A stretch of DNA of 64,000 nucleotides from Streptomyces nojiriensis (GCF_017639205.1 NZ_CP071139.1:992001-1056000); one strand, 5' to 3'; positions 7,551 to 18,293 are shown, counted from the first letter of the stretch. Numbers and translations are program-made. Notes: generated by a model not told the origin, from the letters alone.

Positions 7551-8639
7551 ATGACCCACACCCTTACCGACCAGGACCGTCCGGAACTGCAGGAGGCCAT
7601 CCAGCAGATCGTCGATTCCGGCTTCACCGGGGTGCAGCTGCGCGTGCACGACCGGCGGGGCGAATGGGTCGGCACCGCGGGGGTGGCCGAGCTCGGTGGG
7701 ACGGCGAAGCCGCCGACGAACGGGCGGGTACGGATAGGCAGCAACACCAAGACCTTCACCGCGGCCCTGGTGCTGCGGCTGGTGGCCGAGGGAAAGGTCC
7801 GGCTGGACGACACGGTGGGCGACATCCTGCCCGAGTTCGGGCTGGACCGGCGGATCACCCTGCGGATGCTGCTGCAGCACACCAGCGGAATCTTCAACTT
7901 CACCGGCGAGTACTACGAAGACGGGACGATCGTGCCGGGCATCCCCTGGTCGGGCCGGGAGTGGGTGGACAACCGGTTCAAGACCTACCGGCCCGAGGAG
8001 CTCGTACGACTGGCCCTGTCCAGGCCGGCCCGATTCGAACCCGGCACCGACTGGAGCTACTCCAACACCAACTACGTGCTGGCCCGGCTGCTGATCGAGC
8101 ACGTCACCGGACGCGCCTACGCCCAGGAGATGGAGCGGCTGATCCTGCGTCCGCTCGGGCTGCACGACACCCTCGTACCGGAAACCCGAACGGACCTCCC
8201 CGAGCCGCACGCCCACGCCTACTACCGGTACGAGGACGCCGGCCAGGAGAGGACGGTCGACGTCACCCGCCAGAACCCTTCGTGGATCTCGACCGGCGGC
8301 GACATGATCTCGACCGCCCAGGACCTCCACACCTTCATCGCCGCGCTGATGGGCGGCAGGCTCCTGCCCGCACCGCTGCTGGCCGAGATGTGCACGCCGC
8401 ACCCGAAGGCCGGCTACGGCCTGGGGGTGTTCGTGCAGGACGCCGGCGCGCACGGCGGGACCGTCATCAGCCACAACGGCGGCATCGCGGGGCACGGGGC
8501 GCTGATGTACAGCACGCCCGACGGCAGCAAGACCCTGACCGCCGCGCTGAACTATGTGGACGACGCCTCGATGTCCCTGGCGGCGGCGTTCCAGAGGGCG
8601 ACGCAGAGCCTCGTCAAGGAGGCGTTCGCCGGTCAGTAG
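7551..8639 (+). CDS. Class C beta-lactamase-fold serine hydrolase
   Basis: 362 residues; the ATG at 7551 is chosen because GAAGGAG precedes it by nine bases. The active-site set of the family is present: SxxK (SNTK, with S the expected nucleophile), YSN (in WSYSNTNY) and HNGG near the C-terminus. No export signal was found from this start, so it is more likely an intracellular esterase/peptidase than a secreted penicillin-binding enzyme. Confidence 0.85.
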   Translation: MTHTLTDQDRPELQEAIQQIVDSGFTGVQLRVHDRRGEWVGTAGVAELGGTAKPPTNGRVRIGSNTKTFTAALVLRLVAEGKVRLDDTVGDILPEFGLDRRITLRMLLQHTSGIFNFTGEYYEDGTIVPGIPWSGREWVDNRFKTYRPEELVRLALSRPARFEPGTDWSYSNTNYVLARLLIEHVTGRAYAQEMERLILRPLGLHDTLVPETRTDLPEPHAHAYYRYEDAGQERTVDVTRQNPSWISTGGDMISTAQDLHTFIAALMGGRLLPAPLLAEMCTPHPKAGYGLGVFVQDAGAHGGTVISHNGGIAGHGALMYSTPDGSKTLTAALNYVDDASMSLAAAFQRATQSLVKEAFAGQ

Positions 8640-8688
8640 GCCTGGCGGGGGGAATGGTTCCCCTGCCGGCGTCATCACGGCGTCACCC

Positions 8689-8994
8689 TCACCGGGGCAG
8701 GAAACGGAAGACCCTCGCCAGTGCGGCAACCAGACTGAGGTGGGCGACGACCAGGAACACCCACTCCATGGGGCCCATACGCCAACGGCCTCGGGCCGTC
8801 AGCCGCCATGCGTACGCCGCGGAGCCGACGGCGAGCACGAAGAGCGGCGCCCAGAGGATGGCCCACCAGGACCGGACATCGGTCAGGCGGAGCACGAGGG
8901 ACAGCACCGCGAACAACGTCATGGCCAGGCCCCACCCCGGCTCCCCCTGTTCCTTTTCCTCGATGGCGGACGACGATCCTGACGGGGCTCTCAC
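8689..8994 (-). CDS. Small three-helix membrane protein
   Basis: 101 residues from a GTG at 8994, seven bases after GGAGG. A charged N-terminus is followed by three hydrophobic segments (LAMTLFAVLSLVL, WAILWAPLFVLAVGSAA, MEWVFLVVAHLSLVAAL). No family recognised. The membrane profile and the strong ribosome binding site argue that this is real, although the same frame runs on antisense to the P450 gene. Confidence 0.6.
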   Translation of the reverse strand: MRAPSGSSSAIEEKEQGEPGWGLAMTLFAVLSLVLRLTDVRSWWAILWAPLFVLAVGSAAYAWRLTARGRWRMGPMEWVFLVVAHLSLVAALARVFRFLPR

Positions 8995-9178
8995 GGCAGG
9001 TCCTCCCGGGTTCACTGGAGCCAAGGCCACAGGGGGTGCCGCGACCACGGCTGCCGCACGCCCCTCCGTTCGAACAGAGCTCACCTTAACCATCGGCCGG
9101 ACAGCCCCGATCAGGTTGATGCCGGCGAGCCGAACCAGGACGACGGCAGGGCCGGCCCGGTTCCGGGAGCTGCGGATC

Positions 9179-9231
9179 TTGCGTCGGTTTCGACCCAATG
9201 ATCGGATGTGAAAGCGCCCCAACAGACGCAA
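9179..9231. promoter_or_regulatory. TTGCGTC/GACGCAA pair upstream of the P450 gene
   Basis: TTGCGTC (9179-9185) and GACGCAA (9225-9231) are inverted copies 39 bases apart, resembling the boxes at 6.6-6.75 kb. They lie in the 417-base gap between the divergent genes at 8994 and 9412; I see no gene and no convincing -35/-10 pair in the rest of this gap. Confidence 0.4.
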
Positions 9232-9411
9232 CCCATAAGGCCGTTCGCGCGTCTTGCAGGCCGGACGGCCTGCCTGCTCGCTCTCTCGCGAACGCGAGAG
9301 GCGCAGGCGGCGTCCCGGCCGGAACCCCCTTCGGCCAGGACCAGGGCGCGGGCCTCGCCGACGCCTGCCCCTGTTCCTTCCAGGCGTTGCGCAGTTCGAG
9401 AGGTCTTCACC

Positions 9412-10632
9412 ATGCCCGTGGTCGATACCGGTTTCAGTGTCCTGTCCGAGGACTTCGCCGCCGCCCCCTCCCGCCACTTCGCATGGTTGCGGGAGCACGC
9501 TCCGGTCCACTACGAACCGGCGATCGACAGCTACTTCCTCTCCCGCTACGAGGACGTGAGGCGGGTGCTCACCGACCATGAGGCGTTCAGCACCGCGACG
9601 CTGCAGGTACGCGCCGAGCCGGTGATGCGCGGGCCGGTCCTCGCCCAGATGACCGGGGCCGAGCACACCGCCAAACGAAGAATCGTGGTCCGTGCCTTCA
9701 CCGGACCGGCCCTCCAGGACCAGATGCGCGTCATCCACGCCACCGCCGCCGAACTCATGGCCCCCTTCCTCCCCCTGGGCCGCATGGACCTGGTCAACGA
9801 CTTCGGCAAGCCCTTCGCCCTGCACGTGACGCTCGACGTCATGGGCCTGGACCGAAGAGACTGGCAGCAGGTGGCCGCCTGGCACAGCGGGGTGGCCGAG
9901 TTCATCACCGGCATGACCCTCACCCCCGAACGCCGCCGCCACTGCATCGACTGCGCCGAGCAGTTGGAGGCCTACCTCCTCCCCGTGATCGAACGGCGGC
10001 GCCGCGACCCCGGCGAGGACCTGATATCGAAGCTGTGCACCGCCGGGTCCGACGGCATCGCCATGAGCGACCGCGACGTCACCGCGCTGATCATCAACGT
10101 CCTGGCCGCTGCCACCGAGCCCGCGGACAAGACGCTGGCGCTGCTCTTCAAACACCTGATCGACCACCCGGAGCAGCTGGCGCAGGTGCGCCGGGACCCG
10201 GACCTGCTGGCCGCCGCGATCGCCGAGACCCTGCGCTACACCCCGCCGGTCCAGCTGATTCCCCGCCAGGCGGAGGAGGACACCGTGTTCGCCGGCACCA
10301 CCGTCCCGGCGGGTGCCACCGTCTTCTGCATGATCGGCGCGGCCAACCGCGACCCGGACGCCTTCACCGCCCCGGACACCTTCGACATCCACCGCCCGGA
10401 CCTGGGCACCGCCCGCTCCTTCACGGCGGCCGCCCAGCACCTGTCCTTCGGTACCGGACTCCACCAATGCGTCGGCACGGCCTTCGCGCGCGCCGAGATC
10501 GAGACCGTCGCCGCGATCCTCCTGCCCCTGCTCGACCAGGTCCGCCACAGCCCCGGCTCCCGCTACGAGGAAGCCGGCTTGTACACCCGGGGCCCGCTCG
10601 CGCTGCCCCTGGACTTCACCCCCGTCCGCTGA
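9412..10632 (+). CDS. Cytochrome P450
   Basis: 406 residues, a normal bacterial P450 length. ExxR is ETLR (E272-R275). The heme loop is FGTGLHQCVG with ligand Cys353. The I-helix reads NVLAAATEPADK instead of the usual AGxET/DT, so the acid-alcohol pair of proton delivery is unusual; this may indicate a non-standard reaction or a lineage-specific form. It heads a plus-strand run with NTF2-like, ATPase, exporter, SRPBCC and carotenoid-oxygenase genes. No ferredoxin is nearby. The start follows only a weak AGAGG. Confidence 0.9.
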   Translation: MPVVDTGFSVLSEDFAAAPSRHFAWLREHAPVHYEPAIDSYFLSRYEDVRRVLTDHEAFSTATLQVRAEPVMRGPVLAQMTGAEHTAKRRIVVRAFTGPALQDQMRVIHATAAELMAPFLPLGRMDLVNDFGKPFALHVTLDVMGLDRRDWQQVAAWHSGVAEFITGMTLTPERRRHCIDCAEQLEAYLLPVIERRRRDPGEDLISKLCTAGSDGIAMSDRDVTALIINVLAAATEPADKTLALLFKHLIDHPEQLAQVRRDPDLLAAAIAETLRYTPPVQLIPRQAEEDTVFAGTTVPAGATVFCMIGAANRDPDAFTAPDTFDIHRPDLGTARSFTAAAQHLSFGTGLHQCVGTAFARAEIETVAAILLPLLDQVRHSPGSRYEEAGLYTRGPLALPLDFTPVR

Positions 10633-10711
10633 CGCGGCACCGGTGGCCGTGACCGGCGTACACGACCGACGTACACGACCGGGGCCCGTCCTTCCCCTTC
10701 CCTACACCCCC

Positions 10712-10751
10712 ACTCCCCCACTCCCCCACTCCCCCACTCCCCCACTCCCCC
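10712..10751. repeat. 8-bp tandem repeat ACTCCCCC x5
   Basis: Five perfect units between the P450 stop and the NTF2-like start, ending about 14 bases before that ATG. The C-rich track contains no ribosome binding site, so copy number could affect spacing or transcription of the next gene. Confidence 0.85.
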
Positions 10752-10765
10752 AGGCGAAGACGACC

Positions 10766-11158
10766 ATGACATCGACCGACATCACCCGCGCCATCGACGA
10801 TCTGCTGTTCACCCCGGGCCTCGACCTCACCGAAGCCATCGACCGGCATTTCACCCCTGACTACCGCCAGCGCACCAACGGCGAGTGGAGCGACCGGGCC
10901 TCCTTCGCCCAGCACATGACGCGCCTGCGCTCCCTGATCCGCAGCGGACACATCGAGGTCCACGACGAACTCCGCGACGGACCGCGCTACGCCGACCGGC
11001 ACACCGTCACCCTCGTCCACCACGACGGCCACACCTCCCGCACCGAGGTCTACCTCTTCGCCGAACTGGCCCCCGACGGCCGCTTCCGGCGCGTCGAAGA
11101 GACCACCCTCCTGGTCACCGGCGACCCCGGCGACCGGAATCTCGGTCTCGTCAGATGA
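10766..11158 (+). CDS. NTF2-like (SnoaL-type fold) protein
   Basis: 130 residues. An N-terminal helical region (IDDLLFTPGLDLTEAIDRHFTPDYRQR) is followed by beta strands (HTVTLVHHDGHTSRTEVYLFAEL and RFRRVEETTLLV), the cone-shaped NTF2 fold used by SnoaL-like cyclases and many small-molecule-binding proteins. Catalytic residues cannot be assigned. It lies between a P450 and a STAND ATPase on the same strand, which favours a pathway role. Confidence 0.7.
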   Translation: MTSTDITRAIDDLLFTPGLDLTEAIDRHFTPDYRQRTNGEWSDRASFAQHMTRLRSLIRSGHIEVHDELRDGPRYADRHTVTLVHHDGHTSRTEVYLFAELAPDGRFRRVEETTLLVTGDPGDRNLGLVR

Positions 11159-11202
11159 ACCTCGATCGCAGTCCGCAGCCGCAACGAAGGGATGGAGCCG
11201 CC

Positions 11203-13209
11203 ATGGTGTCCGTGGGGGAAAGACTGAGCAGGGCGCGCGTACGGGCCTTCGTCGGCCGGGACGAGGAACTCGGGCGCTTCGGCGAGGCGTTGGCCGGCGA
11301 TCCGCAGGCGCCGTTCGCGTTCTACGTGTACGGGCCCGGCGGCATCGGGAAGTCGACGCTGCTGCGGCGACTGGCGGACCACGCCCGGACGGCCGGCCGG
11401 CTGCTCGTCGAGCTCGACGGCCGGTTCGTCAGCCGGGACCCCGCCGATTTCGAGCACGCCGCCGGACCGTTCCTGGACGTTCCGGGCACGGTCCTGTTCG
11501 TGGACTCCTTCGAGCACTGCCAGTGGCTGGAGAGCTGGCTGTGGCACCACTTCCTGCCCCGCGCCGCGGACGACACCCTGGTCGTCCTGGGCGGCCGGCG
11601 CGCCCCGCAGCCGCAGTGGGCCGCCGATCCCGCCTGGTCCCGGCTCCTGCACGTGAGCGAGCTGGAGCCGTTCTCCGCGGAGCAGGCCCGGAGCCTGCTG
11701 GTGGCGGCGCAGATCCGGCCCGAACTGCGCGACCGCGTCCTGCGCTTCGCCGGGGGCAACCCGCTGGCGCTGTCGCTGGCGGCCGCGGCCGGATCGGAGG
11801 GCTGCGGCCGGGAGGAGATCTGGGCCCCGACCGCGGACGTGCTGCGCACCCTGCTGGCGGGGCTGATCGGGGAGGTGCCCACGGCCGCCCACCGCCGCGC
11901 CCTGGAGGTGGCGGCGCAGGCCCACTCGACGTCCGAGGAGCTGCTGGCCGCGGTCCTGCCCGGGGAGGACGCCCATCCGCTCTTCTCCTGGCTGCGGGAC
12001 CTGCCCTTCATGGAGTCCACCCTCCGGGGCGTGTACCCGCACGACGCGGCACGCGAGACGCTGGCCGCCGACCTGCGCTGGCGGGCGCCCAACGCGTTCG
12101 AGGCGATGCGCCGGCGCCTGGCGGACGAGTACCTGCGCATCCTGCGCGAGGCGCCGGAGGAACGGGTGTGGACCGTCACCGACGATCTCTTCTACCTGTT
12201 CCGGGAGGGCGCGACGCTGTCCCGGCTGCGCTCCTGGTCCCGCGAGGACGAGGTCCACGACCGTCCGCTGCACCCGGACGACATCGATGTCATCCTGCGC
12301 ATGGCCACCGAGACGGAAGGGGCCGCCTCCGCGGACCTGGTGCGCTACTGGGCGCAGCGCCAGCCGCAGGCCTTCAGCGTCTACCGGCTCGTGAGCACGG
12401 GCCGGATCGTGGCGTTCACGGCGCGGCTGGCCCTGCCGTCCCCTCCCGACGCCCAGGACCTGGCCACCGATCCCGTCGTGGCCGCCGCCTGGCGGTACAC
12501 CGAGGCCACCGCGCCGGTGAGCCCCGGTGAGCACATCGGCGTCAGCCGCTTCTCGATCTACCCCGAGCAGTACCAGGTGCCTTCGCGCGTCATCGACCTG
12601 AGCAGTTCCCGGGCCCAGGCGGAGGCGGCCCGCGCCCGCGGGCGCGCGTACGGTTTCGCCGTCTTCCGGGACGCCGAGACCTGGGCCGAGCGCGTCAAGG
12701 GCACCCTTGCGGACACGGGGGCGCGGCCGCGGGTCGGTGCGTACACGTACGGGCTGTTCGGCGTCGACTGGCGGCAACTGCCGGTGGAGTCATGGCTCAT
12801 GCACTTCATATCGGCCACCGAGGTGCCCACCGCCCCGGCCGGTCCGTCGCCCGTCTCGCGCTCCGCGTTCGACCAGGCCGTACGCGAGGCGCTGGCCCAC
12901 TGGCGTGATGCGGACGCGTTCGCCGCCTGCGCCCTGCTGCGTACCCGGCTCGCGGCCGACTTCGGTGATCCTGTCGGGGAGTTGCGTGCCCTGCTGCGCC
13001 GGGCCGTCGACGACCTCGCGCTCGACCCGCGCGGGGTGCGCGCCCGCGAGGCCCTGACGGCGGGCCACTTCTCCGGTGCGCCCACCCAGGAAGCCGCCGC
13101 CCGGCGTCTCGGCCTTCCGTACGGCACCTACCGCCGCCACCTGCGCCAGGGCCTGGACCTGCTCTGCGAGGCCTTGTGGCAGCGGGAGTTGCACGATCCG
13201 CGTCGGTGA
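11203..13209 (+). CDS. STAND-type ATPase, probable transcriptional regulator
   Basis: 668 residues from the ATG at 11203 (GGAG eight bases upstream); an earlier ATG at 11155 overlaps the previous stop. Walker A is GPGGIGKST (about residues 44-52), followed by a Walker B-like TVLFVDSFE and a GNPLAL motif typical of NB-ARC/STAND ATPases. The C-terminal ~60 residues contain a helix-turn-helix-like stretch (TQEAAARRLGLPYGTYRRHL). The family commonly acts as an ATP-dependent switch or activator. Its position inside the P450/exporter run makes it the likely local regulator. Confidence 0.75.
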   Translation: MVSVGERLSRARVRAFVGRDEELGRFGEALAGDPQAPFAFYVYGPGGIGKSTLLRRLADHARTAGRLLVELDGRFVSRDPADFEHAAGPFLDVPGTVLFVDSFEHCQWLESWLWHHFLPRAADDTLVVLGGRRAPQPQWAADPAWSRLLHVSELEPFSAEQARSLLVAAQIRPELRDRVLRFAGGNPLALSLAAAAGSEGCGREEIWAPTADVLRTLLAGLIGEVPTAAHRRALEVAAQAHSTSEELLAAVLPGEDAHPLFSWLRDLPFMESTLRGVYPHDAARETLAADLRWRAPNAFEAMRRRLADEYLRILREAPEERVWTVTDDLFYLFREGATLSRLRSWSREDEVHDRPLHPDDIDVILRMATETEGAASADLVRYWAQRQPQAFSVYRLVSTGRIVAFTARLALPSPPDAQDLATDPVVAAAWRYTEATAPVSPGEHIGVSRFSIYPEQYQVPSRVIDLSSSRAQAEAARARGRAYGFAVFRDAETWAERVKGTLADTGARPRVGAYTYGLFGVDWRQLPVESWLMHFISATEVPTAPAGPSPVSRSAFDQAVREALAHWRDADAFAACALLRTRLAADFGDPVGELRALLRRAVDDLALDPRGVRAREALTAGHFSGAPTQEAAARRLGLPYGTYRRHLRQGLDLLCEALWQRELHDPRR

Positions 13210-13325
13210 CGGGCGACGCGTGCCTTCGTGGGCGCGAGCAGGTGGACAGGTGCGGACAGGAGTGGACAGTGGCCGCCCCTGTCGGGCCTGGATAGTGGAC
13301 ACCGTCCGCGCCGAGTCTGTGCGGC

Positions 13326-14852
13326 ATGAACGTTGCACTCACGCAGACGGGCCCGACAGCGGGCCGGGCCCCCGGGCCGGGAGCGGTGCTCGCCGCGCTC
13401 GCCGCGGCCCAGTTCACCGTCATGCTCGCCACCTCGATCGTCAATGTGGCGCTGCCCCAGATCCGGGCGGGGGCAGGGCTCTCGGACGGCGGCACCACCT
13501 GGGTCGTCAACGCCTACGGCCTGGCGTTCGGGGCGCTGCTCCTGGCGGGCGGACGGGTCGCCGACCTGCTCGGCCGCCGCCGGGTGCTGCTCGGCGGGCT
13601 CGCGGTGTTCGCGGGGGCCTCGCTCGCGGCGGGACTGACCGCCTCCGCCGGCGTACTGATCACGGCCCGTGCGGTGCAGGGCGTCGGCGCCGCCGCGATC
13701 GCCCCGGCCGCGCTCGCACTGGTGATGGACCGGTTCCCGCCCGGCCCCGGGCGCGGCAGGGCCCTGGGCGTGTGGGGAGCGGTCTCGGGCGCGGGGGCGG
13801 CGGGCGGCGTGCTGCTGGGCGGTGTGCTCACCCAGGCGTGGGGCTGGCCCTGGATCTTCCACTCGGTGGCGCTCGGAGCGGCGGTGGTCCTGGCCGCCGT
13901 GGTGGCGCTCGTACCAGGGGACGCGTCGGCGGAGGCCGGCCGCGGGGGGAAGCGGCAGCGCGGGCGGTTCGACCTGCTGGGCACCGTCACCGTCACCTTC
14001 GCCCTGACCTGCCTGGTGTGGGGACTGACCACCGCGCGCGGCGCCGGCTGGACCGACGCCCCGGTGCTGGGCTCGCTCGGCGCCGCCGCCGTGCTGCTCG
14101 CGGCCTTCTGCGTGATCGAGCGCCACCGGCCGAACGCGCTCGTACCGCCGCGGCTGCTCGCCGCCGGCCGGGTCGCCGCGGGCAATCTGCTGATGGCGCT
14201 GCTGGGGTCCGTATGGATCGCCCTGTTCTTCTTCCTCCCCCTCTACCAGCAACAGGTCCTCGGTTCCGGCCCCTTGGTCACCGGAGTGGGGCAACTCCCC
14301 CTCGCCATCGCCCATATGATCGGCTCCGCTCTCGCCCCGCGCATCGCCCGGGTCATCGGTGCCACGGCGACCGTCACCGCAGCCCTGCTGACCGAGGCCG
14401 CCGGGTTGCTGTGGCTGTCGTGGATGCGGGCGGACGGGAGTTACCTCGTCGATGTCCTCGGACCGAGCGTCCTGGTCGGTCTCGGCCTGAGCATCGCCTT
14501 CGTCCAGCTCACCGCGCTGGCCGTGGACGGCGTACCCCGCCAGGACGCGGGACTGGCCGGCGGGCTGGTGAACACCACCCGGCAGGTCGGCGGTGCGATC
14601 GGGCTCGCCGCCCTTGCCACCCTGGCCGGCTCCGTCACCGCCCACGCGTCCACCGGCCGGCCTCCGCTGGAAGCCCTCACCGCGGGGTACCGGTCCGCCT
14701 TCACGGTCTCCGCCGCGGTCCTGGCCGCCACCGCGCTCCTCGCGCTGTTCCTCACCCGCCGCACCGGGGCGCGTACTGCGACCGCCGCCACCGCCCGCCC
14801 GGCCACCGGCCCGGGAGCCTCCCCGCTCTCGTCCGTCCGGCCGGACCGGTAG
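13326..14852 (+). CDS. DHA2-family (EmrB/QacA-type) MFS exporter
   Basis: 508 residues with about 14 membrane segments. Motif A is GGRVADLLGRRR and motif C lies around VSGAGAAGGVLLGGVLTQAWGW; the N-terminal ATSIVNVALPQI is the usual DHA2 helix 1 sequence. Such pumps export drugs or secreted metabolites by proton antiport. In this run of biosynthesis-type genes it would serve as the product exporter or a self-protection pump. Confidence 0.85.
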   Translation: MNVALTQTGPTAGRAPGPGAVLAALAAAQFTVMLATSIVNVALPQIRAGAGLSDGGTTWVVNAYGLAFGALLLAGGRVADLLGRRRVLLGGLAVFAGASLAAGLTASAGVLITARAVQGVGAAAIAPAALALVMDRFPPGPGRGRALGVWGAVSGAGAAGGVLLGGVLTQAWGWPWIFHSVALGAAVVLAAVVALVPGDASAEAGRGGKRQRGRFDLLGTVTVTFALTCLVWGLTTARGAGWTDAPVLGSLGAAAVLLAAFCVIERHRPNALVPPRLLAAGRVAAGNLLMALLGSVWIALFFFLPLYQQQVLGSGPLVTGVGQLPLAIAHMIGSALAPRIARVIGATATVTAALLTEAAGLLWLSWMRADGSYLVDVLGPSVLVGLGLSIAFVQLTALAVDGVPRQDAGLAGGLVNTTRQVGGAIGLAALATLAGSVTAHASTGRPPLEALTAGYRSAFTVSAAVLAATALLALFLTRRTGARTATAATARPATGPGASPLSSVRPDR

Positions 14853-14860
14853 CCCGACCG

Positions 14861-14888
14861 CACCACCCACCACCCACCACCCACCACC
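14861..14888. repeat. 7-bp tandem repeat CACCACC x4
   Basis: Four perfect units in the leader of the SRPBCC gene, just after the exporter stop and 30 bases before the GTG start. Confidence 0.8.
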
Positions 14889-14918
14889 GACACATCTCAT
14901 CCAGACAGGAAGTAAGCC

Positions 14919-15359
14919 GTGGTCACCATCGACGAGACCGCTCCCGTCATCGTCCGCCTGAGCACCGTGATCGACGCCCCCCTCACGACCCTGTGGGCGC
15001 TGCACACCGACGTCGCGGCCTGGCCCGCCTGGAACACGGACATCGACCGGACGGAGGTCGACGGACCGCTGCTGCCCGGCAGGTCCTTCCGCTGGCTCAC
15101 CCACGGCCTGGACATCACCTCCACCGTGCGGGAGCTGGACTCCGGGAAGCGGATCGTCTGGGGCGGGACCGTCGAGGGCATCGTCGGCGTCCACGTGTGG
15201 ACCTTCGAACAGTCCGAGGCCGGTGTCGTCGTCCACACCGAGGAGTCCTGGAGCGGCGCCCCGGTCGACGCCGCGACCGACGAACTCGGCAAGGCCCTCC
15301 ACGACTCCCTGCAGGGCTGGCTCTCCCACCTCAAGAAGCGGGCCGAGCAGGCCGCCTGA
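14919..15359 (+). CDS. SRPBCC-family protein (polyketide cyclase/dehydrase-like)
   Basis: 146 residues from a GTG with AGGAAG nearby. The opening LSTVIDAPLTTLWALHTDVAAWPAWNTDI is the usual start of an SRPBCC domain, followed by a curved sheet and a long C-terminal helix (KALHDSLQGWLSHLKKRAEQ). The fold makes a hydrophobic ligand cavity; members include aromatase/cyclases and lipid-binding proteins. The genomic setting favours a tailoring or binding role. Confidence 0.8.
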   Translation: MVTIDETAPVIVRLSTVIDAPLTTLWALHTDVAAWPAWNTDIDRTEVDGPLLPGRSFRWLTHGLDITSTVRELDSGKRIVWGGTVEGIVGVHVWTFEQSEAGVVVHTEESWSGAPVDAATDELGKALHDSLQGWLSHLKKRAEQAA

Positions 15360-15386
15360 CGGAGCACCGCCTCCGCGTATCCACCT

Positions 15387-15414
15387 ATCCGCGCATCCGC
15401 GCATCCGCGCATCC
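15387..15414. repeat. 8-bp tandem repeat ATCCGCGC x3.5
   Basis: Three perfect units plus ATCC, ending 18 bases before the carotenoid-oxygenase ATG; third tandem repeat in the leaders of this gene run. Confidence 0.8.
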
Positions 15415-15432
15415 ACGAAAGGGATTGCTTCC

Positions 15433-16797
<1,365 letters not shown>

Positions 16798-16877
16798 CCC
16801 CGGGCGGGGATGCGGTCGCACTCCGCCCGCATTCCACCACCGCCCACCGAGGACGGCCCTTCCCCCCGGGGCCGGTT

Positions 16878-16908
16878 GCCGGAGCCGCGAGACGTTCGCG
16901 GCTCCGGC
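16878..16908. terminator. Hairpin terminator, 13-bp stem
   Basis: GCCGGAGCCGCGA and TCGCGGCTCCGGC pair perfectly around five bases, between the convergent carotenoid-oxygenase and peptidase genes. Confidence 0.8.
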
Positions 16909-16919
16909 ATTCCGCTGTG

Positions 16920-18293
16920 TCAGCGCGCCGACGCGTAGCCGAGGAGGAAGAGTGCCTCTACGAGGGCCATGTTGCGGATCTCGCTCGGATCGACGCTCTC
17001 GTCGGGCGCGTGGATCAGGCAGCGGGGCTCCTCCACCCCCATGAGGACGATCTCCGCATCCGGGCAGGTTCCCGCGAGCACGTTGCACAGGGGGATGGAG
17101 CCTCCCTGGCCGAGGAACTCCATCGGGCGGCCGTACGCCTGCTCCATGGCCCGTCCCATGGCCCGGTAGGCCGGGCCGTCGGTGGCCGGCCGGAACGGCG
17201 AGCCGGTGCCCTCCTTCTCGACCGAGACGCGGGCGCCCCAGGGCGCGGCGGCCGTCAGGTGCGCGGTGAGGGCGGCCAGCGCGGCCTCGGAGGCCGTCCC
17301 CGGTGGCACGCGCAGGCTCACCCGGGCCCGCGCCCTGGCCGGTACGGCGGCGGCGGAGCCGACCACGGGCGGGCAGTCGATGCCGAGCACCGTGACGGCC
17401 GGGCGCGCCCAGAGCCGGTCCGCCACCGAGCCCGAGCCGGTGAGGCGGACCCCGTCCAGGACGGAGGCGTCGGCCCGGAACTGCTCCTCCTCGTACGGCA
17501 CTCCGGTCCAGGTGCCGGTGCAGTCCAGGCCGTCGATGCGGGTGCCGCCGTCGGCGTCGCGCAGGGTGGAGAGCATCTGGATCAGGGCCGCCAGGGCGTC
17601 GGGGGCGGGGCCGCCGAACATGCCCGAGTGCAGGTCGCCGCGGAGGGTGGTGACGGTGACGACGACGTTGGCGAGGCCGCGCAGCGCGGTGGTGGCGGTG
17701 GGGCGGCCGACGGCGGCGTTGCCGGTGTCGCAGATGAGGAGCGCGTCGGCGCAGATGTCGCCCGGGTGCGCGGTCACGTACTCCTCCAGCCCGCCGGTGC
17801 CCTGCTCCTCGGACCCTTCGGCGACGAACTTCAGTCCCACGGGGAGTGCGTCGCCCAGGGCCCGCAGCGCGGTGAGGTGCATGACGATGTTGCCCTTGCA
17901 GTCGGCGGTGCCGCGTCCGTACCAGCGTCCGTCGCGCTCGGTGAGCGTGAACGGCGGAGAGGTCCAGGCGGCTTCGCCGAGCGGGGGCTGTACGTCGTAG
18001 TGGCAGTACAGCAGCACGGTCGGGGAGCCCTCGGGGCCCGGCCGGTGGCCGAGGACGGCGTGGCTGCCGTCGGGGGTCTCTTCCAGGCGTACGTCGATCA
18101 GGCCGGCCTCGGTGAACGCGTCGGCCACCCACCGGGCGGCCCGCTCGCACTCCTCGGGAGGGAACTGCCGGGGGTCGGCAACCGAGCGGATGGCGACCAG
18201 TTCGGCCAGGTCGGACTTGGCGCGGGGCATCAGCGCGTCGATGCGCTCGGCGAGGGCGCGGGCGTCCGGCAGGTCCGTGGTGGGCTCAGCCAT
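16920..18293 (-). CDS. M20-family metallo-dipeptidase
   Basis: 457 residues. Metal-binding motifs are visible in order: CHYDVQP, GRGTADCKGN, EGSEEQGTGG, and a C-terminal His in CLIHAPDE. The dimerisation insert begins around LRGDLHSGMFGG. It hydrolyses dipeptides or N-acyl amino acids with two Zn ions. Its start overlaps the stop of the preceding small gene by eight bases, so with the permease at 18732 it forms a coupled peptide/amino-acid use operon. Confidence 0.9.
   Translation of the reverse strand: MAEPTTDLPDARALAERIDALMPRAKSDLAELVAIRSVADPRQFPPEECERAARWVADAFTEAGLIDVRLEETPDGSHAVLGHRPGPEGSPTVLLYCHYDVQPPLGEAAWTSPPFTLTERDGRWYGRGTADCKGNIVMHLTALRALGDALPVGLKFVAEGSEEQGTGGLEEYVTAHPGDICADALLICDTGNAAVGRPTATTALRGLANVVVTVTTLRGDLHSGMFGGPAPDALAALIQMLSTLRDADGGTRIDGLDCTGTWTGVPYEEEQFRADASVLDGVRLTGSGSVADRLWARPAVTVLGIDCPPVVGSAAAVPARARARVSLRVPPGTASEAALAALTAHLTAAAPWGARVSVEKEGTGSPFRPATDGPAYRAMGRAMEQAYGRPMEFLGQGGSIPLCNVLAGTCPDAEIVLMGVEEPRCLIHAPDESVDPSEIRNMALVEALFLLGYASAR

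Noticed and set aside
8689..10548. A 619-codon minus-strand frame across the P450
   Set aside because: Only the last 101 codons, with their own GTG and GGAGG, look like a protein; the rest is antisense to the P450.
10712..10751. CRISPR-like array
   Set aside because: Uninterrupted 8-bp tandem repeat without spacers; no cas genes in the window.
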